A stretch of 64,000 bases of DNA from Naumannella cuiyingiana. Its GTDB lineage: Bacteria; Actinomycetota; Actinomycetes; Propionibacteriales; Propionibacteriaceae. The stretch lies in NCBI RefSeq assembly GCF_013408305.1, contig NZ_JACBZS010000001.1, forward strand, positions 2,728,001-2,792,000. Direction: 5' to 3'. The position numbers and the translations under genes are program-made. Shown here in pieces: positions 17,685 to 26,234 of the stretch (the first letter of the stretch is position 1; each line of letters opens with the position of its first letter). The notes beneath the pieces were generated by a model. That model did not search any database, was not told the origin of the DNA, and worked only from the letters and a program-made list of their open reading frames with translations.

Positions 17685-18079
17685 GCGGCGCGGAACTCGA
17701 CTTCGGCTATGCCGAGGACGTGCGTGCCGACTTCGGCGAGCTGTCCTTCGGGGTCGCGCCGCTCGATCTGGACCGGATCACCGGTCCGCCGCGGGTACGC
17801 CGGGCCGCCGGCGACGAGCACTACCTGACCCTGTCCGGGGCGGTCGAGCCCCCGGCGCCCGGCGAGGTGATCTTCGCCGACGCGGCCGGCGAGGCGCACG
17901 CCCGGCGGTGGTGCCACCGGCAGAGCGGGCATTCGGCGATCCGGGCGGGTACGCGGCGCGCGGCGGTGATCGTCGAGGCGATGCATCCGGGCGGCGAGCG
18001 GGCCGTCGCCGGCGTACTCGCCGAACTGGCCGCCATCGCGCCCGGTCGGGTCCGGCCGATCGCCGGCGCGGACGGCTGA
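17681..18079 (+). CDS. B3/4-domain protein (fragment related to PheRS beta editing domain)
   Basis: A 132-residue protein whose C-terminal part, PGEVIFADAAGEAHARRWCH with RQSGHSAIRAGTRRAAVIVE, matches stand-alone proteins with the B3/4 domain of phenylalanyl-tRNA synthetase beta subunits. In the synthetase this domain hydrolyses mischarged tRNA. Stand-alone versions are usually near 220 residues, so this one appears to hold only the C-terminal half after a short unrelated start (FGYAEDVRADFGELSFGVAP). Whether it edits tRNA is unknown. Its ATG overlaps the EamA stop by four bases, so translation is coupled. Together with the MocR regulator this suggests an amino-acid-related job, which is an inference. 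Confidence 0.6.
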   Translation: MSGAELDFGYAEDVRADFGELSFGVAPLDLDRITGPPRVRRAAGDEHYLTLSGAVEPPAPGEVIFADAAGEAHARRWCHRQSGHSAIRAGTRRAAVIVEAMHPGGERAVAGVLAELAAIAPGRVRPIAGADG

Positions 18080-18126
18080 GCGGGCGCCGGCGACCCGGTG
18101 TCGGCGCGCTGCGGCAGACTCGCCGC

Positions 18127-20298
18127 ATGAGCAGCACCGCGGATCCGTCCGGCGAGCACCTGCGCGAGCGCGCCCGCGAGCACCTGCGCGCGCTGACCGG
18201 GCGCCCGGACGCGGAGTTCCACGACGGGCAGTTCGAGGCGATCGAGGCGCTGGTCGCCGGGCGCCGCCGCGCGCTGGTGGTGCAGCGCACCGGCTGGGGG
18301 AAGTCGGCGGTCTACTTCATCGCCAGCCTGCTGATCCGCGAGGCGGCCGGCGCCGCGCGGCCGAGCCTGATCGTCTCGCCGCTGCTGGCCCTGATGCGCG
18401 ACCAGGTCGCCGCCGCCGAGCGGGCGGGCGTACGCGCGGCGAGCGTCAACTCCACCAACCCCGAGGAGTTCGCGCAGATCCGCGACAAGCTGCACGCCGG
18501 CGAGCTCGACGTGTTGTTGATCTCCCCCGAGCGACTCACCAACGAGCGGTTCCGCGCCGAGCAGTTGCCGTTCCTGATGGCGAATGCCGGGCTGCTGGTG
18601 ATCGACGAGGCGCACTGCATCTCCGACTGGGGCCACGACTTCCGGCCCGACTACCGCCGGATCCGCGACCTGATCGCCGAGCTGCCGGCCGGCTTCCCGG
18701 TGCTCGCCACGACGGCCACCGCGAATGCGCGGGTGGTCGCCGACGTGGCGGAGCAGCTCGGCGCCGGGCTGGCGCCGGGGGAGGAGGTGTTCACGCTGCG
18801 CGGGCCGCTGGCGCGGGCGTCGCTGCGGCTCGGCGTGGTGGAGCTGGACTCCAACCGGCAGCGCCTCGGCTGGCTGCTGTCGCACCTGGACGAGCTGCCC
18901 GGCAGCGGGATCATCTATGCGCTGACCGTCTCCGCGGCCGAGGACACCGCGCGGCTGCTGGCCGACGCCGGCCACGACGTGCGCGCCTACACTGGCCGCA
19001 GCGACCTCGCCGAGCGGCAGCAGGCCGAGGCCGATCTGAAGGACAACAAGGTGAAGGCGCTGGTCGCGACCTCGGCCCTGGGGATGGGCTTCGACAAGCC
19101 GGATCTGGGCTTCGTCGTGCACCTGGGCGCGCCCGGCTCGCCGGTCGCCTACTACCAGCAGGTGGGGCGCGCCGGCCGGGCCACCGAGTCCGCCGACGTG
19201 ATCTTGTTGCCCGGTCACGAGGATTCCGACATCTGGCGCTGGTTCGCCACCTCATCGATGCCCACGCAGCGCACCGCGGGAGCCGTGCTGGACGCGCTGG
19301 CCGCCGAGGGGCCGCTGAGCGTGCCGGCGCTGGAGTCGCGGGTGGACATCCGCCGCACCAAGCTGGAGCTGCTGCTCAAGGTGCTCGCGGTCGAGGGGGC
19401 GGTACGCAAGGCGGGTTCGGGCTGGGAGCGCACCGGCGCCGAGTGGGCCTACGACGCCGAGCGCTACGAGCGGATCGCGCAGGCGCGCGAGGACGAGCAG
19501 GCGGCGATGAAGGCGTACCAGCGCACCGACGGCTGCCGGATGGAGTTCCTGGCCGCCCAGCTCGACGATCCGCACGCGCAGCCGTGCGGGCGCTGCGACA
19601 ACTGCGTGCGGGCCGCCGGCGGGGAGCCCTGGCTGGCGACCGGCGTGCCGGCCAGCGCGGGCGAGCGGGCGGCCGCCTCGCTCGACCGGCCCGGGGTGGT
19701 CCTGGAGCCGCGCGGGCAGTGGCCCTCGGGGATGGACCGGTTCGGCGCGGACGTGCGCGGCAAGCTCAAGCCGGACGAATCGGCCGAGCCGGGCCGGGTG
19801 CTGGCGCGGCTGAGCGATCTCGGTTGGGGTACGCCGCTGCGCGAGTTGTTCGCCACGGACGGCGACGGCCGGCCGGTCGACGCCGAGGTGCCCGCGGTCC
19901 TCGCCCGGGCATGCGTGGAGGTGCTGCGGGGCTGGGAGTGGGCCGAGCGGCCCGTCGGCGTGGTCGCCATGCCGTCGCGCTCGCGGCCGCGGCTGATCCG
20001 CTCGCTCGCGACCGGGCTGGCCCAGGTCGGGCGGCTGGTCGACCTCGGCGATCTCGAGCTGGTCGGCGAGCTGCCGCCGAGCGGGTCCAGCGGCAACAGC
20101 GCCTGGCGGCTCGGCTCGGTCCGGAACGCCTTCGCCGTGGGCGACGAGCTCGCCGCGCGCCTGCCGAACGCGCCGGGGCCGATCCTGCTCGTCGACGACT
20201 TCGTCGACTCGCGCTGGACGATGACCGTCGCGGCGCGCCTGTTGCGGCAGGTCGGGGCGCCGGCCGTGCTGCCGTTCGCGCTCGCGCAGCAGGGCTGA
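18127..20298 (+). CDS. recQ: RecQ-family DNA helicase with C-terminal phosphoribosyltransferase-like domain
   Basis: A 723-residue ATP-dependent 3'-5' DNA helicase. SF2 motifs are present: Walker A in the variant RTGWGKSAVYF (about 56-66), SPLLALMRDQV, DEAHCISDWGHDFRPDY, and GRAGRATESA as motif VI. The RecQ zinc cluster follows as DGCRMEFL then PCGRCDNC (about 465-495). Instead of an HRDC domain, the last 200 residues carry a phosphoribosyltransferase-like fold with the PRPP loop ILLVDDFVDSRWTMTVAARL near 685-705, as in ComF. This helicase-PRTase architecture occurs in other actinobacteria. The PRTase part may bind nucleotides or DNA rather than catalyse; no experiment is implied by the sequence. 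Confidence 0.9.
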   Translation: MSSTADPSGEHLRERAREHLRALTGRPDAEFHDGQFEAIEALVAGRRRALVVQRTGWGKSAVYFIASLLIREAAGAARPSLIVSPLLALMRDQVAAAERAGVRAASVNSTNPEEFAQIRDKLHAGELDVLLISPERLTNERFRAEQLPFLMANAGLLVIDEAHCISDWGHDFRPDYRRIRDLIAELPAGFPVLATTATANARVVADVAEQLGAGLAPGEEVFTLRGPLARASLRLGVVELDSNRQRLGWLLSHLDELPGSGIIYALTVSAAEDTARLLADAGHDVRAYTGRSDLAERQQAEADLKDNKVKALVATSALGMGFDKPDLGFVVHLGAPGSPVAYYQQVGRAGRATESADVILLPGHEDSDIWRWFATSSMPTQRTAGAVLDALAAEGPLSVPALESRVDIRRTKLELLLKVLAVEGAVRKAGSGWERTGAEWAYDAERYERIAQAREDEQAAMKAYQRTDGCRMEFLAAQLDDPHAQPCGRCDNCVRAAGGEPWLATGVPASAGERAAASLDRPGVVLEPRGQWPSGMDRFGADVRGKLKPDESAEPGRVLARLSDLGWGTPLRELFATDGDGRPVDAEVPAVLARACVEVLRGWEWAERPVGVVAMPSRSRPRLIRSLATGLAQVGRLVDLGDLELVGELPPSGSSGNSAWRLGSVRNAFAVGDELAARLPNAPGPILLVDDFVDSRWTMTVAARLLRQVGAPAVLPFALAQQG

Positions 20299-20326
20299 GG
20301 CCGGGCGGCGGGCTTCCCGGCGATGA

Positions 20327-21130
20327 TCAACCAGCCAGGTCGCGCGCGGCGCGCAGATCCGCCGGGTCGTGGGCGGAGATGATCAACACGTCGTCGCGGC
20401 CGTCCAGCTCGGCGAGCCGGCCGACGGTGCGGCGCGTCAGCTCCGGGTCGTGGGCGAACTCGTTGATCAACCGCCCGACCAGCGGCACCAGCTCGCCACC
20501 GGTGAGCTGGCCGCGCGCGTGGTAGGCATCGCCGGCGTGCAGCAGCCAGCGCGGGCCGGCACCGGGGTCGAGCTCGATCAGCACGCCGACGTGGCCGGGC
20601 GCGTGGCCGGGCAGGTCGATCAGCAGGATCCGGTCGCGCAGCGCCCCGGGCAGGTCGGGGCGATGGGCGATCAGGCCGGGCAGGGGTGAGGTGACCTCGC
20701 GCGCCGGCGCCGCCCAGGACACCTCGTGGCGCCACTGGTGGGCGAACAGCCGCCCGGCGGTGGCGGGGTCGGCCGGTTCGGTGATCGCCGCGAGCAGGGC
20801 CGGCGTGACGTGCACCCGGGCGCGCGGCAGGTCGGCCAGCCCGCCGACATGATCGACATCGGCGTGGGTGATGATCACGTCGGTCACGGCATCGGCGGGT
20901 ACGCCGGCGCGGCCCAACTGATCGACGATCGCCTCGGCGGGATCGAGCGCCGGCGCGACCGCCGGGTGGAACGAGGCGAGCAGCTCGGCGCGATGAGCGA
21001 TGTCGTTGTGCCCGAGCCCGGTGTCGATCAGCACGCGGGCATCGCCGTCGGCGATCAACAGACAGTGGGAGACGAAGGGTTCCGCGCCGGGCACGCGCAG
21101 GGTGCCGGCGTTGAAGGAGGTGATCTTCAT
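20327..21130 (-). CDS. MBL-fold metallo-hydrolase
   Basis: A 267-residue metallo-beta-lactamase-fold hydrolase. The first metal motif reads ITHADVDHVGGLADLP, that is HxDxDH in place of the common HxHxDH; the same variant is usual among actinobacterial homologues. Further ligands are His in DLPGHAPGHVGVLIE, Asp in LLHAGDAYHARGQ and the final His in ISAHDPADL. Substrates in this subfamily are lactones, thioesters or glutathione-like adducts; none can be chosen from sequence. It is divergent from a MerR-type regulator, and the intergenic promoter has the 19-bp spacer of MerR-controlled promoters, so it is probably induced by a ligand of that regulator. Confidence 0.85.
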   Translation of the reverse strand: MKITSFNAGTLRVPGAEPFVSHCLLIADGDARVLIDTGLGHNDIAHRAELLASFHPAVAPALDPAEAIVDQLGRAGVPADAVTDVIITHADVDHVGGLADLPRARVHVTPALLAAITEPADPATAGRLFAHQWRHEVSWAAPAREVTSPLPGLIAHRPDLPGALRDRILLIDLPGHAPGHVGVLIELDPGAGPRWLLHAGDAYHARGQLTGGELVPLVGRLINEFAHDPELTRRTVGRLAELDGRDDVLIISAHDPADLRAARDLAG

Positions 21131-21137
21131 GGCCGTG

Positions 21138-21168
21138 ACGCTAGGAGTTAAGGTCGACGTGAAGTCAA
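21138..21168 (-). promoter_or_regulatory. MerR-type promoter of the MBL hydrolase
   Basis: On the minus strand a -35 TTGACT (21168-21163) and a -10 TAGCGT (21143-21138) are separated by 19 bases, the overlong spacer typical of promoters activated by MerR-family proteins. The spacer holds an imperfect dyad (CTTCACGTCGACCTTAA). The regulator gene lies immediately on the other side. Confidence 0.7.
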
Positions 21169-21187
21169 GGCGAGAGGAGTCGATTCG

Positions 21188-21556
21188 GTGGCGACGGTGG
21201 GCGAGGCCGCGGCCGGGGTGGGCGTACCCCCGCACGTGTTGCGGCACTGGGAATCGGAGGGGCTGGTCTCGCCGGGGCGCGATGCCGCGGGCCGGCGGGT
21301 GTTCGTCCGCCAGGACATCGATCGGGTCGCCGTGGTGGCCAGGCTGCGCCGGATCGGGCTGCCGATCCCGGTGCTGCGCCGGCTGCTCGCCGATCGGTGC
21401 GCCGACAAGCGGGCCGCGCTGGCCGAGCAGGGCGACCGCTGGCGCCGCAAGCGCGCCGAGCTGGACGCGATGATCGGCTACCTCGATCATCTCGCCGCGT
21501 GTCGGCACCCGGTGATCGCCGAGTGCCCCGAGTGCAGCGAGTACGCCGCCGGCTGA
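21188..21556 (+). CDS. MerR-family transcriptional regulator
   Basis: A 122-residue regulator with an N-terminal MerR winged helix: [20 protein letters not shown] and LVSPGRDAAGRRVF, then QDIDRVAVVARLRRIGLPI. A coiled-coil dimerisation helix follows (ALAEQGDRWRRKRAELDAMI). The C-terminal tail holds three cysteines (AACRHPVIAECPECSEYAAG), which could bind a metal or sense redox, although many MerR proteins carry such a tail with no proven role. GTG 21188 is preceded by the ribosome site AGAGGAG. It is divergent from the MBL hydrolase and probably controls that promoter. Confidence 0.88.
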   Translation: MATVGEAAAGVGVPPHVLRHWESEGLVSPGRDAAGRRVFVRQDIDRVAVVARLRRIGLPIPVLRRLLADRCADKRAALAEQGDRWRRKRAELDAMIGYLDHLAACRHPVIAECPECSEYAAG

Positions 21557-21645
21557 GGCGCGAGCGCGTACGCGGCCGCGTCCCTCCGGCCGTGTCGCCG
21601 CGGTTAGGATCGGCGGGATGGGCGTACCCCCGAGGGAGGGCAGAG

Positions 21646-23049
21646 ATGGCGAGCGACGCGACAATCTTCACCCTGTTCGGTGCGACCGGCGACCTGGCGA
21701 AGCGGATGGTGCTGCCGGCGTTCTGGGACCTGTTCACCCGGGGGCTGATGCCGAAGCGCTGGCGGCTGATCGGCAACGGCCGCGGCGAGGTCTCCGATGA
21801 GGAGTTCCGCGATCATGTGCGCTCGGTGCTGGAACAGTTCGGGCCGGGCGACCTGCCGGAGGGGAAGTGGCGCGAGTTCGCCGACAATCTGCGCTTCTCC
21901 GGCGGCGGTTTCCGGCCGGGCGATCCGGGCACCCTGGTCGAGGTGATCGGCACCGCCCTCGACGAGGTCGGCGCCGACGCGAACTACATCCACTACCTGG
22001 CGCTGCCGCCGGGCGCCTTCGCCAAGATCACCGAGGCGCTCGCGGAGTACAAGCTGCTCGGACACGATGCCCGCGTCGTCTACGAGAAGCCGTTCGGCAC
22101 GTCCCTGAAGACCTTCCGCGAGCTGGACGAGCTGGTGCACTCGGTGATGAGCGAGTCGCAGGTCTATCGGATTGATCATTTTCTGGGCAAGGAGGCGACG
22201 CAGAACCTGCACGTGCTGCGCTTCGCCAATCCGATGATCGGCAGCATCTGGGACGCGCGCTCGGTGTGCCAGGTGCAGATCGACGTGCCGGAGACGCTCG
22301 GGGTCTCCGATCGCGCCGAGTTCTACGACGCCAACGGAGCGTTCCGCGACATGATCGCCACCCACCTGTTCCAGGTCGCCGCGGAGGTGGCGATGGAGCC
22401 GCCGCACAGCCTGTCCGCGGACGACCTGCAGGCGGCGCGGACCGACGTGCTGGAGCACTTCCGGCCGCTGGCCCCGGACGAGGTGATCTTCGGCCAGTTC
22501 GACGGCTACCGGGAGCTGCCCGACGTGCCCGACGACTCGACGACCGACACGTACGCCGCGGCGCAGCTGTGGGTGGACAGCGAGCGTTGGGCCGGGGTGC
22601 CGTTCGTGTTGCGCAGCGGCAAGCGGATGCACCGCGGCTACCAGGAGGTGTCGCTGGTGCTGCGCCCGGAGCCCGGGCCGCTGTCGGGCGTACCGGACTC
22701 GATCCTGCGGATGTCGCTCAGCGGCGCCGGCTCGATGGCGGCGCGGCTGATGGTGAAGAAGCCCGGCCCCGATCTCGAGCTCGCGACCCGGCCGATCGAG
22801 ATCAATCTCGGCGACGTCCCCGGCACCGACCCGATGCCGCCCTACGTCTCGCTGCTGCACGACGTGATCATCGGCGACCGGTCGCTGTTCACCTCCAGCC
22901 AGTCGCTGGAGCGGGCGTGGGAGGTGGCCGAGCCGGTGCTCGCCGACCCGCCGACCCCGCAGCCGTATGCACCGGGTTCCTGGGGCCCGGCCGATGCCGT
23001 CGAGCTGACTGACGGCATCGGCTGGGTCGCAGAGCGCGCCGCGGGCTGA
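21646..23049 (+). CDS. zwf: Glucose-6-phosphate dehydrogenase
   Basis: First enzyme of the oxidative pentose phosphate pathway, oxidising glucose 6-phosphate to 6-phosphogluconolactone with NAD(P)+. The 467-residue product has the N-terminal nucleotide-binding motif FTLFGATGDLAKRM, the lysine-containing VVYEKPFGTSLKTF and the substrate signature YRIDHFLGKE at about 171-180. GAFRDMIATHLFQV and VPFVLRSGKRM are also typical. ATG 21646 follows the ribosome site GAGGGAGGGCAGAG. It stands alone, not in an opc/tal/tkt operon, so it may be an accessory isoform; other copies may exist outside the window. A TAGGAT hexamer about 35 bases before the start could be its -10 element. Confidence 0.95.
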   Translation: MASDATIFTLFGATGDLAKRMVLPAFWDLFTRGLMPKRWRLIGNGRGEVSDEEFRDHVRSVLEQFGPGDLPEGKWREFADNLRFSGGGFRPGDPGTLVEVIGTALDEVGADANYIHYLALPPGAFAKITEALAEYKLLGHDARVVYEKPFGTSLKTFRELDELVHSVMSESQVYRIDHFLGKEATQNLHVLRFANPMIGSIWDARSVCQVQIDVPETLGVSDRAEFYDANGAFRDMIATHLFQVAAEVAMEPPHSLSADDLQAARTDVLEHFRPLAPDEVIFGQFDGYRELPDVPDDSTTDTYAAAQLWVDSERWAGVPFVLRSGKRMHRGYQEVSLVLRPEPGPLSGVPDSILRMSLSGAGSMAARLMVKKPGPDLELATRPIEINLGDVPGTDPMPPYVSLLHDVIIGDRSLFTSSQSLERAWEVAEPVLADPPTPQPYAPGSWGPADAVELTDGIGWVAERAAG

Positions 23050-23234
23050 GCGCCGATTCGCCCCCGGTTGGGCGCCTCGGCTAGGCTGGGCGCATCAGCT
23101 CGTCGAGCTCTCGCCGCGAGTTGTCCGCACGTCGCAGCACTGCTTCCCGACAGGTCGCATCCGCTCCGTGCGTGGCCGGCCCGAAGATCGGGATCCCGGC
23201 CGTCGGTGGGACCAGATACAGATTGCGATTCACC
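23050..23234 (+). promoter_or_regulatory. Leader region of the DEAD-box helicase gene
   Basis: The 185 bases hold no convincing gene. A possible -10 TAGGCT lies at 23082-23087, which would give a leader of about 140 bases, with the palindrome AGCTCGTCGAGCT at 23097-23109 near its 5' end. Long leaders are common in front of DEAD-box RNA helicases that are cold-regulated or autoregulated. No -35 box is obvious. Confidence 0.35.
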
Positions 23235-24635
23235 TTGACCACTTTCCCTGATCTTGGGGTGCCCGCGCGTCTCAACGACGTTCTCGCGGGGCTCCGCATC
23301 GAGAACCCCACCCCGATCCAGGCGGCGACGCTGCCGGATTCGCTCGCCGGGCGCGATGTGCTCGGCCGCGGGCGGACCGGATCGGGCAAGACCTATGCCT
23401 TCTTGCTTCCGTTGGTGGCCCGCCTGCTCGGCGGCCGCCGCGCCCGCCCGCGCGCCCCGCGAGCCCTGATCCTCGCGCCGACCCGCGAGCTCGTCGGCCA
23501 GATCGAGGAGTCGCTCGCGCCGCTGGCGAAGGCGGCCGGACTGACGACCCGCACCGTCTTCGGCGGCGTCGGCCAGGGGCCGCAGGTGACCGCGCTGCGC
23601 AAGGGCGTCGACATCGTGCTCGCCTGCCCCGGCCGGTTGGAGGACCTGATCGCCCAGGGCCATTGCACGCTCGCCGATGTCGAGATCACCGTGCTCGACG
23701 AGGCCGATCACATGGCCGATCTCGGCTTCCTCCCGGCGGTCCGCCGGCTGCTCGCGGCGACGCCCCAGGGCGGGCAGCGGCTGTTGTTCTCCGCGACCCT
23801 GGACAAGGCGGTCGACGGGCTGGCGAGGCAGTTCCTCAGCCGGCCGGTGACCCACGAGGCGGATTCGGCGACCGCGCCGCCGGTGACCATGACGCACCAC
23901 GTGCTGCATGTCGATCCTGATCAACGACTGCCCGTGCTGGTCGACCTGGCCAGCGCGCCCGGGCGTACGGTGATCTTCACCCGGACCAAGCACCGGGCGA
24001 AGGCGCTCGCCCGCCAGTTGAACAAGGGCGGCGTAGCGGCCGTCGAGCTGCACGGCAACCTCGGCCAGAACGCGCGGACCCGCAACATGGCCGCATTCCA
24101 CGAGGGCCGCGCGACGGCGCTGGTGGCCACCGACATCGCCGCCCGCGGCATCCACGTCGACGACGTGGCGCTGGTGATCCACGCCGACCCGCCGGCCGAG
24201 CACAAGGCGTACCTGCATCGCTCCGGGCGCACCGCGCGCGCCGGCGCCGCGGGCACCGTGGTGACCCTGATGACCAGTGATCAACAGCGCGATGTCCGTG
24301 ATCTTGCCCGCGCGGCCGGGATCCGACCGACGACGACCCGCGTCAACGGTGTCGATCATCCGGTGCTGGCCGAGCTGGCGCCGGGGGAGCGGGTGCTGTC
24401 CGGGCCGATCGAGGTCGCACCCGCGCGGCCGCAGGTTGCGCGGGAGACGTCCGGTACGCCCGCCCGCTCCCGCAGCCGGCGTCGCGGTGGGCGCGGCCGG
24501 CGCGGCGCCGCGCAGGCCCAGCCGGAGTCGCGGCCGACCGGATCGGGCGGGCGCACCCGGCGCCGGCCGCGGTCGGCGGCGGCAACCGCCGGCCGCTCGC
24601 ACAGCGCGGCCAGCTTCAGCGCCGGGCGGCGCTGA
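23235..24635 (+). CDS. DEAD-box RNA helicase (RhlE-like)
   Basis: An ATP-dependent RNA helicase that remodels RNA structure. From a TTG start (MTTFPDLGVPARLNDVLAGL) the product has 466 residues. Motifs in order: Q motif NPTPIQAATLPDSLAGRD, Walker A GRTGSGKTYAF, Ia PTRELVGQIEESL, II as DEADHMADLG, III as FSATLDKAV, and V/VI as TDIAARGIHVDDV and HRSGRTARAG. The last 80 residues are a basic RG-rich tail (RSRSRRRGGRGRRG) that likely binds RNA. The TTG is chosen because homologues begin MTTFADLGV. An in-frame upstream ATG at 23121 would add 38 residues without similarity. No strong ribosome site precedes the TTG. Confidence 0.9.
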   Translation: MTTFPDLGVPARLNDVLAGLRIENPTPIQAATLPDSLAGRDVLGRGRTGSGKTYAFLLPLVARLLGGRRARPRAPRALILAPTRELVGQIEESLAPLAKAAGLTTRTVFGGVGQGPQVTALRKGVDIVLACPGRLEDLIAQGHCTLADVEITVLDEADHMADLGFLPAVRRLLAATPQGGQRLLFSATLDKAVDGLARQFLSRPVTHEADSATAPPVTMTHHVLHVDPDQRLPVLVDLASAPGRTVIFTRTKHRAKALARQLNKGGVAAVELHGNLGQNARTRNMAAFHEGRATALVATDIAARGIHVDDVALVIHADPPAEHKAYLHRSGRTARAGAAGTVVTLMTSDQQRDVRDLARAAGIRPTTTRVNGVDHPVLAELAPGERVLSGPIEVAPARPQVARETSGTPARSRSRRRGGRGRRGAAQAQPESRPTGSGGRTRRRPRSAAATAGRSHSAASFSAGRR

Positions 24636-24646
24636 GGGGCGGGCGC

Positions 24647-25090
24647 TCAGCCGTCCTTGTGCAACTTCCTGCGCAGCTTCTTCACCGCCCGGGAGCGGAC
24701 CGAGTCGAGGATCAGCGTGCCGGCGATGCCGAACAGGAAGATGTCCTTGGCGATGGCCGTGCCCTCCTGGGTGGGGCGGATGCCGTCGACCGTCAGCCCG
24801 GGCGTCTTGCGGTACATGTTCAGCAGGCCGCCGCTGAAGGCCGCCAGCGCGCCGCCGGCGAGCCAGCCGGGGACGATCGGCACGAGCAGGGCGGCGCCGA
24901 GACCGATCTCGGTGACCACGATGAAGGTCCGGAACTGCTCGGGGGTGAGGTCCTTCAGGAGCGGTACGCCGGTCGCGCCCATCTGCTGCAGGTGCTCGAT
25001 GGCGGCGTCGGGCAGGTCCTTCTTGCCGAGTCCGGAGTTCAGGATGAACGCGCCGGCGGCGAGACGGGCGGGCAGTTGGACGATGCTCAC
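24647..25090 (-). CDS. DoxX-like small membrane protein
   Basis: A 147-residue protein with four hydrophobic segments, beginning LPARLAAGAFILNSGLGK, then FIVVTEIGLGAALLVPIVPG, GALAAFSGGLLNMYRKTPG and DIFLFGIAGTLILDSV. This pattern and the RLAxGxFxxxxGLxK start fit the DoxX-like families of actinobacteria, whose role is unknown (some are linked to redox stress). The C-terminus is basic (RAVKKLRRKLHKDG). GTG 25090 has an excellent ribosome site, AGGAGGAGCAC. Its 3' end lies 12 bases from that of the convergent DEAD-box gene. Confidence 0.7.
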   Translation of the reverse strand: MSIVQLPARLAAGAFILNSGLGKKDLPDAAIEHLQQMGATGVPLLKDLTPEQFRTFIVVTEIGLGAALLVPIVPGWLAGGALAAFSGGLLNMYRKTPGLTVDGIRPTQEGTAIAKDIFLFGIAGTLILDSVRSRAVKKLRRKLHKDG

Positions 25091-25209
25091 GTGCTCCTCC
25101 TGGTGATGGGTCCCTGCTTGATCGGGTGGTCTCGCCAGTCAACTGGCCGCTGCGGCGATGGTCAAGCGCGCGCCGACCCGGCGACCCGCGGCGGTGCCAC
25201 GATCAGCCC

Positions 25210-25770
25210 ATGCCCAAGCTGCTGACCGCGACCCAGTGGGTGGGTGTCGCCTTCATCGTCTTCTGGTTCGCCGGGCTCACCGGGACGTTCGCGCCGTGGG
25301 GCTGGGGCGAGGAGTCCTTCTCGTTCGCCGTCCCGCTCGGTCTGTTGATCGTCTGGAACTGCGTCTACGCGATCGTGGCGGTGCTGGTGATCGTGCACGC
25401 CGTACGCCTGGCTCGTGCCGGCGAGCTCGACGCGTTGCAGCGGGCGATCGTTCCGGTGAAGTTGTTCGGGATCCCGTTCTTCGTGCTGAACTTTCTGATC
25501 ATGTTCCTGATCAGCATCGCCGGGCTGCGGTTCGTGATCGGGGTGATCTACATCCCGTTCCTGGTCCTGGGGACCTATCTGGTGATGTTGCCGACCTCGG
25601 CGTACGGGATCGCGGCGCTGGTGCTGATGCGCAGGCGCGGGCAGATCGAGACGAGCTTCGTGGTCGTTCAGGTTCTGTTCCAGTTGATGTTCGTCCTCGA
25701 CATCATCGGGGCGTTCTTCATCGCGCGGCGCGCCCGGCGGGTGTTGGACGCGGCACCGCGTGGCGCATGA
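25210..25770 (+). CDS. Five-TM membrane protein, unknown function
   Basis: A 186-residue, very hydrophobic protein with about five transmembrane segments: VGVAFIVFWFAGLTG, AVPLGLLIVWNCVYAIVAVL, FFVLNFLIMFLISIAG, FLVLGTYLVMLPTSAYGIAA and VVVQVLFQLMFVLDIIGAFF. It has no catalytic motif, no signal peptide distinct from TM1 and no recognisable family. Starts at ATG 25210. It stands alone between two minus-strand genes, and its 3' end is 13 bases from that of the EVE gene. Confidence 0.6.
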   Translation: MPKLLTATQWVGVAFIVFWFAGLTGTFAPWGWGEESFSFAVPLGLLIVWNCVYAIVAVLVIVHAVRLARAGELDALQRAIVPVKLFGIPFFVLNFLIMFLISIAGLRFVIGVIYIPFLVLGTYLVMLPTSAYGIAALVLMRRRGQIETSFVVVQVLFQLMFVLDIIGAFFIARRARRVLDAAPRGA

Positions 25771-25783
25771 GCAGGCGACGTGG

Positions 25784-26182
25784 TCAGGCGGGCTGCCTGC
25801 CCCCGGTCAGCGCCCACACAGCGGTGGCGTCCTCGCCGGTCAGCTCGAAGAACCCGAAGCGCAGTCGGCTCGTCGGCAGGTGGTCGCGGACGTCGGCCAG
25901 CGGCACCGGGGTGACCTCGCGCAGCGCGGCCGCCCGCCGGAATCCGCCGGGGATGATCTCGCTCGGCTCGGGCTCCTCGCCGGTGATCTCGCCGACGTTG
26001 GTGATCGCGCGCAGCGGCTCGCCGTCGGGGTAGTTGGTCTTGGCGGAGTAGATCAGTACGCGGTCGCCCCGCGACATTCGCGCCAGCGGCGCCCGTTTGC
26101 CGTGGTTGGCCATCACGAACCCGCCGTCGATCCCGCGGCGGGCATGATCGCGGGCCGCGACGATCACCCAAGTCTTCGGCAT
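25784..26182 (-). CDS. EVE-domain protein
   Basis: A 132-residue protein made of one EVE domain, a PUA-like fold that binds modified bases in RNA or DNA. The start WVIVAARDHARRGIDGGFVM and the following NHGKRAPLARMSRGDRVLIYS, then GEPLRAITNVGEITGE and LRFGFFELTGEDATAV, match the family closely. Ligand and role are unknown; EVE domains often occur near modification-dependent nucleases. An R-M island begins about 2.5 kb away, but nothing links them directly. It stands alone downstream of the XRE regulator. Confidence 0.85.
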   Translation of the reverse strand: MPKTWVIVAARDHARRGIDGGFVMANHGKRAPLARMSRGDRVLIYSAKTNYPDGEPLRAITNVGEITGEEPEPSEIIPGGFRRAAALREVTPVPLADVRDHLPTSRLRFGFFELTGEDATAVWALTGGRQPA

Positions 26183-26234
26183 GGCGACAACCTAGCCCCG
26201 GGCTCCGACAGGTGACACCGGTACGGGCGCCCGG

